This document shows, piece after piece, positions 1-6,639 of a DNA stretch of 15,354 nucleotides. Numbering within the stretch: the stretch's first letter is position 1; every line of letters begins with the position of its first letter. The DNA lies in the NCBI GenBank assembly GCA_029933395.1, contig JAOZOG010000010.1, positions 7,470-22,823 of the forward strand, in the 5' to 3' direction. Source of the DNA: Sulfurovaceae bacterium. Lineage in GTDB: Bacteria; Campylobacterota; Campylobacteria; Campylobacterales; Sulfurovaceae. The translations under genes and the position numbers were made by a program. Below the pieces are notes generated by a model, which worked only from the letters and a program-made list of their open reading frames with translations, had not been told where the DNA came from and ran no database searches.

Positions 1-686
1 CTGTCTACGCCGCCGCTGACGCCACAGAGTACTTTTCGGTCACCGACCTGCTTTCGTATCTCCGCAATCTTCTCTTTGGCAAAACCGCCCATATTCCAGG
101 TGCTTTCACAACCACAGATGTATTTGGCAAAGTTTTTGAGCATTTTGACACCCTCGACAGTGTGATGCACTTCGGGATGAAACTGAAAAGCATAAACCTT
201 TCTGTTCTCATCTGCGATCGCCGCATAGGGTGAATTTTCACTGATACCGATCGCCTCGAATCCCTCCGGCAGCTTCTCTGCTTTGTCACCATGACTCATC
301 CAGACGACAGAATCGTTCTCAACATTTTTGAAGATCGGAGAGTTCTCTTTGATGATCTGCAGGCGTGCCTTGCCATACTCGTGGTGATCGGCAGGAATGA
401 CCTCGCCGCCAAAATGCTGTGTAATCAGCTGCATTCCGTAACAGATACCCAGAATCGGCAGTCCCAGTTCCCAGATGCCCTCATCGGGACGGTGTGCATC
501 TTCCGCATAGACCGAAGCCGGCCCTCCTGAAAAAATAATACCCCGCGGCTTTCTCGCTTTGATCGCTTCGATCTTTTCTCTGTAAGGTACCACTTCACAG
601 TAGACACCACTCTCTCTCAATTTTCTCGCGATCAATTGTGTGTATTGTGATCCAAAATCCAATACAATAATAGGAACCTGCTTCAT
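1..686 (-). CDS. guaA: GMP synthase (glutamine-hydrolysing), 5' part only
   Basis: GuaA converts XMP to GMP in the cytoplasm, using glutamine as ammonia donor and ATP to adenylate the substrate; it is the last step of guanine nucleotide synthesis. The first 228 codons are present and the gene runs off the left edge. The start ATG (684-686) gives MKQVPIIVLDFGSQYTQ, the usual GuaA N terminus. The class I glutamine amidotransferase domain is complete: nucleophile Cys82 in GICYGMQ, and the catalytic pair His170 and Glu172 in FQFHPEV. The last visible residues, SGGVD, are the ATP pyrophosphatase P-loop of the synthetase domain. The gene lies downstream of nhaD on the same strand but is separated by 108 bases holding two palindromes, so it may be transcribed separately. 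The identification is secure. Confidence 0.97.
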   Translation of the reverse strand, partial: MKQVPIIVLDFGSQYTQLIARKLRESGVYCEVVPYREKIEAIKARKPRGIIFSGGPASVYAEDAHRPDEGIWELGLPILGICYGMQLITQHFGGEVIPADHHEYGKARLQIIKENSPIFKNVENDSVVWMSHGDKAEKLPEGFEAIGISENSPYAAIADENRKVYAFQFHPEVHHTVEGVKMLKNFAKYICGCESTWNMGGFAKEKIAEIRKQVGDRKVLCGVSGGVD

Positions 687-709
687 AACTACCTTTGCTC
701 TTTGTTATC

Positions 710-732
710 GGGTTAAACCATTGGTTTAACCC
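710..732. repeat. Perfect palindrome between nhaD and guaA
   Basis: Arms GGGTTAAACCA (710-720) and TGGTTTAACCC (722-732) are perfectly complementary around one central base. The centre lies about 35 bases upstream of the guaA ATG. No T-run follows on either strand, so it is not a standard intrinsic terminator. It could be an operator-like dyad, an RNA hairpin in the guaA leader, or an end of the nhaD transcript. The dyad is seen directly; its role is unknown. Confidence 0.7.
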
Positions 733-744
733 TCTGCTTCTATC

Positions 745-760
745 CTTTGGCGGGCCAAAG
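745..760. repeat. Second short palindrome between nhaD and guaA
   Basis: CTTTGGC (745-751) pairs with GCCAAAG (754-760), a seven-base stem with a two-base gap (six pairs with a four-base loop in RNA). It lies 34 bases after the nhaD stop codon and 12 bases upstream, in guaA direction, of the larger palindrome. There is no T-run. It may help end the nhaD transcript, but nothing in the sequence decides this. Confidence 0.5.
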
Positions 761-794
761 CATTTCTACTCACTAATCTGCTGTCAATATCTGC

Positions 795-2096
795 CTAATA
801 CAGTCCCAAGATTTCGAACTGAACATACCAAAGAATAATCGATACAATATATCCCACCAGAATCGTCCAGGCATATTTCATATGAGAACCAAACGTATAG
901 ATACCTCTGAGTCGCCCCATCACACCGACACCGGCAGCCGAACCAAAACTGATCAGACTGCCTCCGATACCTGCTGTCAGCGTGACAAGCATCCACTGAT
1001 CAAGACCCATTTCGGGACTCGCTTTCAGGATCGCACTCATTACCGGTACATTGTCTACGATCGCAGAGAGGAAACCGACACCGATATTGGATGCTGTCGG
1101 GCCGATCAGGCCATAGAGGTCATGGATATAGTTGAGGTAGCCAAGGTAGTGTAACGCACCTACAGCAGAGAGGATACCGAAGAAGAAAAGCAACGTATCG
1201 TTCTCAATCTTTTTCATATTAATAAAAACATCAAAACCATCCGTACTGCGCGAAGTCAAACGGAATGAGTAGAGCTTGAGCAGTGCCAAACCGAACATCA
1301 TACCCCACATCGCGGGGAAGTGAAAAAACTGATGCCCCAATACCGCGATCAAAATCGTAGCAGCCCCCAGATAGACAACCGTCATACCACCCTCTCTGAT
1401 GGCAGGTTTCTTCTCTGTCTCTGCATCGAAAGGGGGCTTCCCCTCCGGAACGAACCGGCCAAGCAGCCACGCCGTCACAACCCAACCGACAATAGACGGT
1501 ACAAAGAGGAAGAGGAAGTCTACAAACTCTCCCTTGCCCGCTGTCCATGCCATCAGCGTGGTGATATCACCAAAGGGGCTCCATGCACCGCCGGCATTGG
1601 CCGCAACAACGATGTTGATCGCACCCGGTACCAGAAAGGCATGATTTTTCTTGTCGATCGTGAAGAGTACAGTTGAAAGGATCAATGCCGTCGTCAGGTT
1701 GTCTGCAACAGGCGAGATGAAGAAGGCCAGGAGTCCGGTCAACCAGAAGAGTTTCTTGTAGGTAAAGCCCTTGGAGATGAGCTGGAACTTCAGTGACTCA
1801 AAAACACCCCGTTCGATCAGTGTCTCGATGTAGGTCATCGCCACGAAGAGGAAGAAGAAGATCTCTGCGATCTCTTCGATCAGGATCGTCATTTCATGAT
1901 GAAGCGGCTCGGGATCCATTCCATTGATGGCATAGTAAATACCGATCAGCATGAACATAAACGTACCGGCAAAGAGTGCCGGTTTTGCTTTGTTGATCTC
2001 GTATTTCTCTTCTGTCGCGATAAAATAATACGCGATAACAAAAACTGCAAGGGAGAGTATCCCCACCCAAGTAAACGTCAAATCCAATCCGTGCAT
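795..2096 (-). CDS. nhaD: Na+/H+ antiporter, NhaD family
   Basis: This 433-residue inner-membrane protein is predicted to exchange sodium for protons, as NhaD members of the ion transporter superfamily do, supporting sodium extrusion and pH homeostasis. It is almost entirely hydrophobic, with about a dozen membrane segments. Two equivalent half-repeat signatures are visible: PVADNLTTALI with Asp132 and AIVDNVPVMSA with Asp348, plus the glycine-rich GGAWSPFGDITTLMAW and GSAAGVGVMG stretches. I chose the ATG at 2096 because an AGGAG site (complement at 2102-2106) sits seven bases upstream. The longer reading from GTG 2141 overlaps nadB and lacks such a site. The start is 37 bases after the nadB stop, which suggests cotranscription with nadB. 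Substrate preference (Na+ versus Li+) cannot be read from the sequence. Confidence 0.92.
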   Translation of the reverse strand: MHGLDLTFTWVGILSLAVFVIAYYFIATEEKYEINKAKPALFAGTFMFMLIGIYYAINGMDPEPLHHEMTILIEEIAEIFFFLFVAMTYIETLIERGVFESLKFQLISKGFTYKKLFWLTGLLAFFISPVADNLTTALILSTVLFTIDKKNHAFLVPGAINIVVAANAGGAWSPFGDITTLMAWTAGKGEFVDFLFLFVPSIVGWVVTAWLLGRFVPEGKPPFDAETEKKPAIREGGMTVVYLGAATILIAVLGHQFFHFPAMWGMMFGLALLKLYSFRLTSRSTDGFDVFINMKKIENDTLLFFFGILSAVGALHYLGYLNYIHDLYGLIGPTASNIGVGFLSAIVDNVPVMSAILKASPEMGLDQWMLVTLTAGIGGSLISFGSAAGVGVMGRLRGIYTFGSHMKYAWTILVGYIVSIILWYVQFEILGLY

Positions 2097-2133
2097 CTCT
2101 TCTCCTGTTATTCCTAAAATAAAGTATACATCT

Positions 2134-3600
2134 CTATACACTTTTTTCTTCTGTCTCTATGTAGTGTGTACCGAGAGACTCTTTTCTCGCCAATGCTGCA
2201 TCGACAATGGCCGATGCGGTATTGAGTCTCAGTTCCAGAAGCCTTCCAATCTCACTGTTTTTCATATCATAGATGAGATTTTTGGCTTCATGCAACCCTT
2301 TTCTCGTCCGAACGATACCGATATCGTTCCACATCACCTGACGCAGCCTCTGCTTTCGCTCTTTGTCGTGCGCTTTGTGCAAAATATTACCATAATCTTT
2401 TTCAAAGCGCGGTACCTGATGCTCTCCCGACTCTTTGCCCAGCAAGTGGTCGACAATACGTTTGGCGAAAACCACCCCTTCAAGCAAAGAGTTCGATGCG
2501 AGCCTGTTGGCACCATGGACACCTGTCGATGCCGCTTCCCCGATCACATAGAGCCCCTCGATACTGTCGATCGCCCCATTCGTATCACTCTTGATCCCGC
2601 CGACGGCATAGTGGAATGCCGGCGAAATCGGGACTCTATCCTGTGGAAATCGGTACCCCAGTGAGGCGAATGTTTTTGTAATATTGGGGAAGCGCTGATG
2701 GAAAAACGTCTCGTCAAACATAGAGAAATCGAGATAGACCTCTTCGCCGGGATGTTCCCGCTTGTAGCTGAAGATGGCCCGCGAAACGATATCCCTGCTC
2801 GCCAATTCGCCTCTGGAGTCATAGTCAAAGAGGAAACGCTCCCCCTCCTCGTTGATGATATGTGCCCCCTCTCCACGCAGTGCCTCCGTCAGCAGCAGCT
2901 TCCTGGCAAAAGGGGTCTTGACAAAAACCGTAGGGTGAAACTGCATCATCTCCATATCTGCCAGCTCGATCCCCTTCTCCACACAAATCCCATGAATATC
3001 GGCACTGACGGTACGGGAGTTGGTATTGTACTGGTAGAGTGAGCCGACACCGCCTGATGCGATGATCGTCTCTTCCGCATAGATCGTCGTGGGCTGGTAG
3101 TTGACCGTGGCTTTTACCCCATAGCATCTGCCGTTTTCGATCAGGAGATCATAGACCAGTGTATTTTTTTGGAGTTCATGTTTGTTTTGGACCATCATGA
3201 AGTAGTGCATATAGCGGCCAGTTGCGTCTCCGCCTGCATGAATGATACGGGCAGCGGAGTGGGCTGCCTCTTTGGTATAGAGCAGATTGCCCGACTCATC
3301 GGTATCGAACTGCATCCCCCTGGCAATGATATCTGCCGTCGTCTCCAGACTGGTACGGCTCAAGATCTCTACCGCTTCTCTGTTGTTGTGAAAAGCACCG
3401 GCTTCGATGGTATCTTTGACATGAAGCGCGATATCCTCTTCATCCAGTGCCGTAACCATACCCCCCTGCGCATAGAAGGTATTACACTCCCACGGCACAT
3501 CTTTGCAGATGACCAGCACGCGCTTGCTTTGGGGGAGTTTCATCGCGGCATAAAGGCCGGCGATACCCGCTCCGATGATCAGAACGTCATATTTTTTCAA
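2134..3600 (-). CDS. nadB: L-aspartate oxidase
   Basis: NadB is a cytoplasmic flavoenzyme that oxidises L-aspartate to iminoaspartate, which NadA condenses with dihydroxyacetone phosphate to quinolinate for de novo NAD synthesis. The N terminus has the FAD-binding motif GAGIAGLYAA (glycines 9, 11 and 14). Further family signatures follow: MMQFHPTVF, ALRGEGAHIINEEG with GERF, HYAVGGIKS, and GEAASTGVHGANRLASNSLL, whose His362 and Arg366 fall in the conserved substrate region. A helical C-terminal domain follows. The length of 488 residues is somewhat short of the usual 510-540. I placed the start at TTG 3600 (giving MKKYDVLIIGAG), one base after the lipoprotein stop, with AGG nine bases upstream. 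GTG 3627 would add nine residues and overlap the lipoprotein gene. nadA and nadC are not in the window. Function is secure; the start codon is not. Confidence 0.95.
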   Translation of the reverse strand: MKKYDVLIIGAGIAGLYAAMKLPQSKRVLVICKDVPWECNTFYAQGGMVTALDEEDIALHVKDTIEAGAFHNNREAVEILSRTSLETTADIIARGMQFDTDESGNLLYTKEAAHSAARIIHAGGDATGRYMHYFMMVQNKHELQKNTLVYDLLIENGRCYGVKATVNYQPTTIYAEETIIASGGVGSLYQYNTNSRTVSADIHGICVEKGIELADMEMMQFHPTVFVKTPFARKLLLTEALRGEGAHIINEEGERFLFDYDSRGELASRDIVSRAIFSYKREHPGEEVYLDFSMFDETFFHQRFPNITKTFASLGYRFPQDRVPISPAFHYAVGGIKSDTNGAIDSIEGLYVIGEAASTGVHGANRLASNSLLEGVVFAKRIVDHLLGKESGEHQVPRFEKDYGNILHKAHDKERKQRLRQVMWNDIGIVRTRKGLHEAKNLIYDMKNSEIGRLLELRLNTASAIVDAALARKESLGTHYIETEEKSV

Positions 3601-3601
3601 A

Positions 3602-3736
3602 CTATTTGGCCTGCGCTGTTTTATCACTGTCCGGCACGTAGACTATGGGGGTTTTGTGGCCGCATCCAGCCAACACGATACAGCAAAGTGATGCTATAAT
3701 GACTGCATGAAAAATGTTCGTTCTGTTTTGTCTCAT
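3602..3736 (-). CDS. Small LptM-like lipoprotein
   Basis: A 44-residue protein starts at ATG 3736 behind a purine-rich GGAGAGAGAG stretch. It has a basic N terminus (MRQNR), a hydrophobic segment (about residues 9-22) and a lipobox LAGC with acylated Cys25, followed by GHKTPIVYVPDSDK. The GCG-x-K-x-P-x-x-Y-x-P pattern matches small lipoproteins such as E. coli LptM (YifL), which assists assembly of the LPS translocon LptD/LptE at the outer membrane. The assignment to that family is inferred from the short motif alone. Its stop lies one base before the nadB TTG start, so nadB is probably translationally coupled to it. Its first 30 bases overlap, head to head, the start of the plus-strand gene at 3707. 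A longer reading back to 3877 exists but would place the lipobox in mid-protein, so I rejected it. Confidence 0.7.
   Translation of the reverse strand: MRQNRTNIFHAVIIASLCCIVLAGCGHKTPIVYVPDSDKTAQAK
3695..3700 (+). promoter_or_regulatory. Extended -10 promoter element for the gene at 3707
   Basis: TGC-TATAAT is a perfect sigma-70 extended -10 (TGnTATAAT). With the hexamer at -12 to -7, the start site would be the A of the ATG at 3707. There is no clear -35, as is common in Campylobacterota. The element lies inside the oppositely oriented lipoprotein gene. Confidence 0.55.
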
Positions 3737-4159
3737 CTCTCTCTCCAACCTCAGTTCAAATCTCTCCGGAAGCACACATGCTATCGGAAATTTATCCAGC
3801 TTCTTCCCCCGAAGTTCCAGCGTGCGATTGCTTTTGCCTACAGTGACAAAGAGACACTCTTTCTGGCGCTTTCGCATCCGGGATACAAGATGGAGCTCAA
3901 TTATAATAGAGATTTATTAAAAAGCGTATTAACGATGCTCGCAGAGCACGATAAGAGCTGCCGGGAGATAAAGGCGGAAAAGATCGTCATTTTCAACTCC
4001 AGATATGCAGCACCTGCAGAGAAAAGAGAACCGCCGACCGATCCAAAATATCATGAACTTGCCAGAGCCGACTTCGTCATCCAGTCAGATGATGAGGCGA
4101 TCAAAGAGAAGTTCGATGCGATCAAAAAGTGCATTCTGGACAATCAGGATATCCAGTAA
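3707..4159 (+). CDS. DUF721/DciA-like protein
   Basis: A 150-residue soluble protein with no signal or membrane segment. The N-terminal part (MKNVRSVLSHLSLQPQF) and the central LPPKFQRAIAFAY followed by LFLALSHPGYKMELNYN resemble the DUF721 fold of DciA, the ancestral loader of the replicative helicase DnaB. I infer this from the pattern and it remains tentative. The C-terminal third is charged and shows no motif. No Shine-Dalgarno site precedes the ATG. Instead a consensus -10 element ends seven bases before it, which predicts a leaderless mRNA. The stop TAA is immediately followed by the uvrC ATG, so the two genes are surely cotranscribed. A similar small protein adjoins uvrC in Campylobacter and Helicobacter as I recall. 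The 5' end overlaps the divergent lipoprotein gene by 30 bases. Confidence 0.75.
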   Translation: MKNVRSVLSHLSLQPQFKSLRKHTCYRKFIQLLPPKFQRAIAFAYSDKETLFLALSHPGYKMELNYNRDLLKSVLTMLAEHDKSCREIKAEKIVIFNSRYAAPAEKREPPTDPKYHELARADFVIQSDDEAIKEKFDAIKKCILDNQDIQ

Positions 4160-5992
4160 ATGTCCCCTGCAGACAAAAACGACGATAAAACTCCGATGAA
4201 TCATCTATTGGCACAGACTCTTGGTCAACTACCTGATTCACCCGGGGTTTACCACTATTATGACAAAAAAGAGAGGTTGCTCTATATCGGCAAAGCCAAA
4301 AATCTCAAAAACCGTGTCCGGAGCTACTTTCGCTTTACACCCGAACTCAAACCAAACCCTACTCTCTCCTCGCGGATCCTCAAAATGCTTCACGAGGCAC
4401 ATCGTCTCGATTATATCGTCGTGGAGAGCGAAGAGGATGCGCTGATCCTGGAAAACTCCCTGATCAAGCAGCTCAAGCCCAAGTACAATATCCTCCTGCG
4501 CGACGACAAAACCTACCCCTATATCTCGATCGACGAGCGTGAATCTTTTCCGCGATTCGAACTGACACGCAAAGTACAAAAAGGCCGAAGCATCACCTAC
4601 TACGGCCCTTTTCCCAATGGCGGAAAAGCACTGCTGGATGCCCTCTACGACTCTTTTCCGCTAGTGCAGAGAAAAAACTGCCTCAGAGAGGGAAAGGCAT
4701 GTCTCTTTTATCAGATCGGGCGCTGTCTTGCTCCCTGCGAAGGGCGGATCTCTCCTGAGGCTTATGCCGACATCGTTACTGAAGCCAAAGAGGCGATTAT
4801 CAAGCGCAGAAACCTTACTGCTCTACTTGAAAAAAAGATGCATCAACTTGCCGGACAGGAGCGGTTCGAAGAGGCGGCAGAGCTCAGGGACAGGATGGAA
4901 ACCATCAAGAAACTGGCATTGACCTCCCCTGTCGATCTGGCCCTTGATACCGACCTGGATATCTTCGCTATCCTCAATGGTGACGAACGCGGTGTCGTCG
5001 TCAAGCTCTTTTTGCGCCATGGCAGGATCATCTCCAGTACATTCAGCTACTTTCGCCATACCCATATTTTTGACGAAAACGAAGCCTACAAACAGGCACT
5101 GTTGGAGTATTATCATATCGACATGCCACAACTCTGCAGTACCATTCTCGTCGCCCACGATTTTACCGAACGCAAAGAGATCGCAGCGACACTCAGCAGA
5201 CGTTTCGACAAAAAAATGGATATTCTGATGCCCCTGCGGGGACCCAAAGCAAAATTGACAGCACTGGCACTCCAAAATGCCCGCGAGCTTCTCAAGAAAG
5301 AGCATAGTCATAATATCATCGAACAGCAGGTCGCCGACCTTTTCGAACTCTCCACGATTCCTTATCGGATTGAAACATTCGACAACTCCCACATGATGGG
5401 TGCGGCAACAGTCGGGGCGATGACTGTCTGGGACGAGGAGAAGTGGGACAAAAACAGCTATCGGCGATATGAGCTGCACGAACGTGATGAATATGGACAG
5501 ATGCGCGAAATGCTCACACGCAGAATCAGTGACTTCAAAACCCATCCGGCACCCGATCTATGGATACTCGATGGCGGACAGGCCAATCTCGCACTGGCAC
5601 AAAAACTTCTCCGTGAAGCACATATCTATCTCGATGTGATCGCTATCGCCAAAGAGAAACTCGATGCCAAAGCCCATCGTGCCAAGGGTGCTGCCAAAGA
5701 TCTTGTCTACAGCAAGAAGGGTATTGTCGAACTCAAACCGGGAGATAAACGGCTCCAGTGGCTACAGAGGCAAAGAGATGAAGCACATCGTTTTGCCATC
5801 ACCTATCACCAAAATAAAAAACGCAGGGAGGATACCCAACTCTCCCTACTGGGCAAGAAAGGCATCGGTAAAGCAACCGTCAAAAAACTCATTGACTACT
5901 TTGGCTCATTTGAATCGATCAGGGAGGCTGATTTGGATGATTTGGCAGCTGTCATTGGGTCAAAAAAGGCAGAGATTCTCAAAAAGAAATAG
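4160..5992 (+). CDS. uvrC: Excinuclease ABC subunit C
   Basis: UvrC makes the 3' and 5' incisions around a DNA lesion after UvrA and UvrB have located it (nucleotide excision repair). The 610-residue protein is full length with domains in normal order. The GIY-YIG nuclease domain has Gly29-Val-Tyr31 and Tyr42-Ile-Gly44, followed by KNRVRSYF. Four cysteines (174, 181, 189, 193) match the family's iron-sulphur cluster ligands. The UVR (UvrB-binding) motif lies around residues 217-252. The RNase H-like domain has Asp408 (DNSHMMGAA), Asp471 (LDGGQAN) and His543. A C-terminal helix-hairpin-helix region begins near GKKGIGKATVKKLIDYFG. The ATG abuts the upstream stop with no gap. An internal ATG at residue 13 is possible but lacks a ribosome site. 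All expected catalytic residues are present. Confidence 0.97.
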   Translation: MSPADKNDDKTPMNHLLAQTLGQLPDSPGVYHYYDKKERLLYIGKAKNLKNRVRSYFRFTPELKPNPTLSSRILKMLHEAHRLDYIVVESEEDALILENSLIKQLKPKYNILLRDDKTYPYISIDERESFPRFELTRKVQKGRSITYYGPFPNGGKALLDALYDSFPLVQRKNCLREGKACLFYQIGRCLAPCEGRISPEAYADIVTEAKEAIIKRRNLTALLEKKMHQLAGQERFEEAAELRDRMETIKKLALTSPVDLALDTDLDIFAILNGDERGVVVKLFLRHGRIISSTFSYFRHTHIFDENEAYKQALLEYYHIDMPQLCSTILVAHDFTERKEIAATLSRRFDKKMDILMPLRGPKAKLTALALQNARELLKKEHSHNIIEQQVADLFELSTIPYRIETFDNSHMMGAATVGAMTVWDEEKWDKNSYRRYELHERDEYGQMREMLTRRISDFKTHPAPDLWILDGGQANLALAQKLLREAHIYLDVIAIAKEKLDAKAHRAKGAAKDLVYSKKGIVELKPGDKRLQWLQRQRDEAHRFAITYHQNKKRREDTQLSLLGKKGIGKATVKKLIDYFGSFESIREADLDDLAAVIGSKKAEILKKK

Positions 5993-6028
5993 TTCGTTAC
6001 AATTGTTGCAGTTTCTGTTTGTGTTGCC

Positions 6029-6045
6029 AAAAAGTTACTTTTTTT
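6029..6045 (+). terminator. Weak terminator-like hairpin after uvrC
   Basis: AAAAAGT (6029-6035) pairs with ACTTTTT (6037-6043) and the T-run continues to 6045, 37 bases past the uvrC stop. The stem is almost all A-T with a one-base centre, so it would be a poor intrinsic terminator. The T-run and position are the only support. Confidence 0.3.
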
Positions 6046-6097
6046 AAGAGATTTATAGATAAAAAGGCACTTTTCATTCCCTTCTTAGTTATCCTGT

Positions 6098-6111
6098 TAT
6101 AGAGTTATATA
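6098..6111 (+). promoter_or_regulatory. Candidate promoter of the signalling operon
   Basis: An AT-rich stretch has two possible -10 boxes: TGT-TATAGA (hexamer 6098-6103, extended form) and TATATA (6106-6111). Each matches the consensus at four of six positions. Either would give a leader of roughly 85-95 bases before the PAS gene. No clear -35 is seen. This is the only promoter-like region in the 209-base gap after uvrC. Confidence 0.25.
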
Positions 6112-6149
6112 AGTTTTGTCTCTTTCATTTGAGGTCTCAAGAGAAATGT

Positions 6150-6168
6150 GGATTGTCGGTGACTATCC
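6150..6168 (+). other. Stem-loop in the leader of the signalling operon
   Basis: GGAT-T-GTC (6150-6157) pairs with GAC-T-ATCC (6161-6168) around a GGT loop, with one internal T-T mismatch. It lies 33 bases upstream of the PAS start codon. A further six-base pairing, TCTCTT (6119-6124) with AAGAGA (6139-6144), is possible just before it. It does not resemble a riboswitch class known to me. Confidence 0.3.
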
Positions 6169-6201
6169 AATAAGAACTGAAAGCAAAGCAAAAGGATTGA
6201 C

Positions 6202-6612
6202 ATGGAAAGACCGGCCCCGATAGATGAGCAATATACTTTCGAAGACGGTGTCATCGTAAGTGAAACAGATTCGAGAGGTATCATCACCTACAGCAATCGT
6301 AAATTTTGTGAAATCGCCGGCTACGACAAAAGCGAACTCAAAGGCAAAAATCACAATATCGTACGCCACCCCGATATGCCGAAGGCAGCCTTCAGGGATC
6401 TCTGGGATACGATTCAAAAAGGTGAAACATGGACAGGCACGATCAAAAATCTCCGAAAGGACGGCAGATACTACTGGGTCTACAGTCACGTCGCTCCGAT
6501 CTTCGATGATGACGGCGAGATCACCGGATACACCGCAGCGAGAAAACCGGCAACACCAGAAGAGATAGAAGAGGCAGAAGAGATTTATGAAAAACTTCTG
6601 CGTGAAGAGTAA
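6202..6612 (+). CDS. Free-standing Aer/CetB-type PAS sensor protein
   Basis: A 136-residue soluble protein made of one PAS domain (about residues 15-115) and a short acidic, probably helical tail. The core contains IVRHPDMPKAAFRDLW and WTGTIKNLRKDGRYYWV, which closely match the FAD-binding PAS of the E. coli aerotaxis receptor Aer. Arg55, His56, Asp58 and Trp77 correspond to Aer Arg57, His58, Asp60 and Trp79, residues needed for FAD binding or sensing. FAD binding, and hence redox or energy sensing, is therefore a reasonable inference. No membrane segment, HAMP or chemoreceptor part is attached, as in Campylobacter CetB. The ribosome site AGGA is seven bases before the ATG. The next gene follows after 27 bases on the same strand, so this protein probably feeds the phosphorelay encoded downstream. 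Confidence 0.88.
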   Translation: MERPAPIDEQYTFEDGVIVSETDSRGIITYSNRKFCEIAGYDKSELKGKNHNIVRHPDMPKAAFRDLWDTIQKGETWTGTIKNLRKDGRYYWVYSHVAPIFDDDGEITGYTAARKPATPEEIEEAEEIYEKLLREE

Positions 6613-6639
6613 AAAATAAATACCAAGGAGCCACCCAGA

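Noticed and set aside
782..787. Consensus TTGACA on the minus strand upstream of guaA
   Set aside because: No acceptable -10 box lies 16-18 bases downstream (the best is AATGCT), so it is not called as a promoter.
2097..2141. Upstream extension of nhaD to the GTG at 2141
   Set aside because: It would overlap the nadB end and lacks a ribosome site, while AGGAG sits correctly before the ATG at 2096.
3737..3877. N-terminal extension of the small lipoprotein to 3877
   Set aside because: It would bury the signal peptide and lipobox in the middle of the protein; the ATG at 3736 gives a normal lipoprotein signal.
4823..5545. 240-codon minus-strand open frame inside uvrC
   Set aside because: It lies wholly within conserved UvrC coding sequence and its translation has no recognisable motif, so it is a frame shadow.
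6105..6201. Known riboswitch in the signalling operon leader
   Set aside because: I could not match the hairpins to a c-di-GMP or other riboswitch class, so only plain stem-loops are reported.
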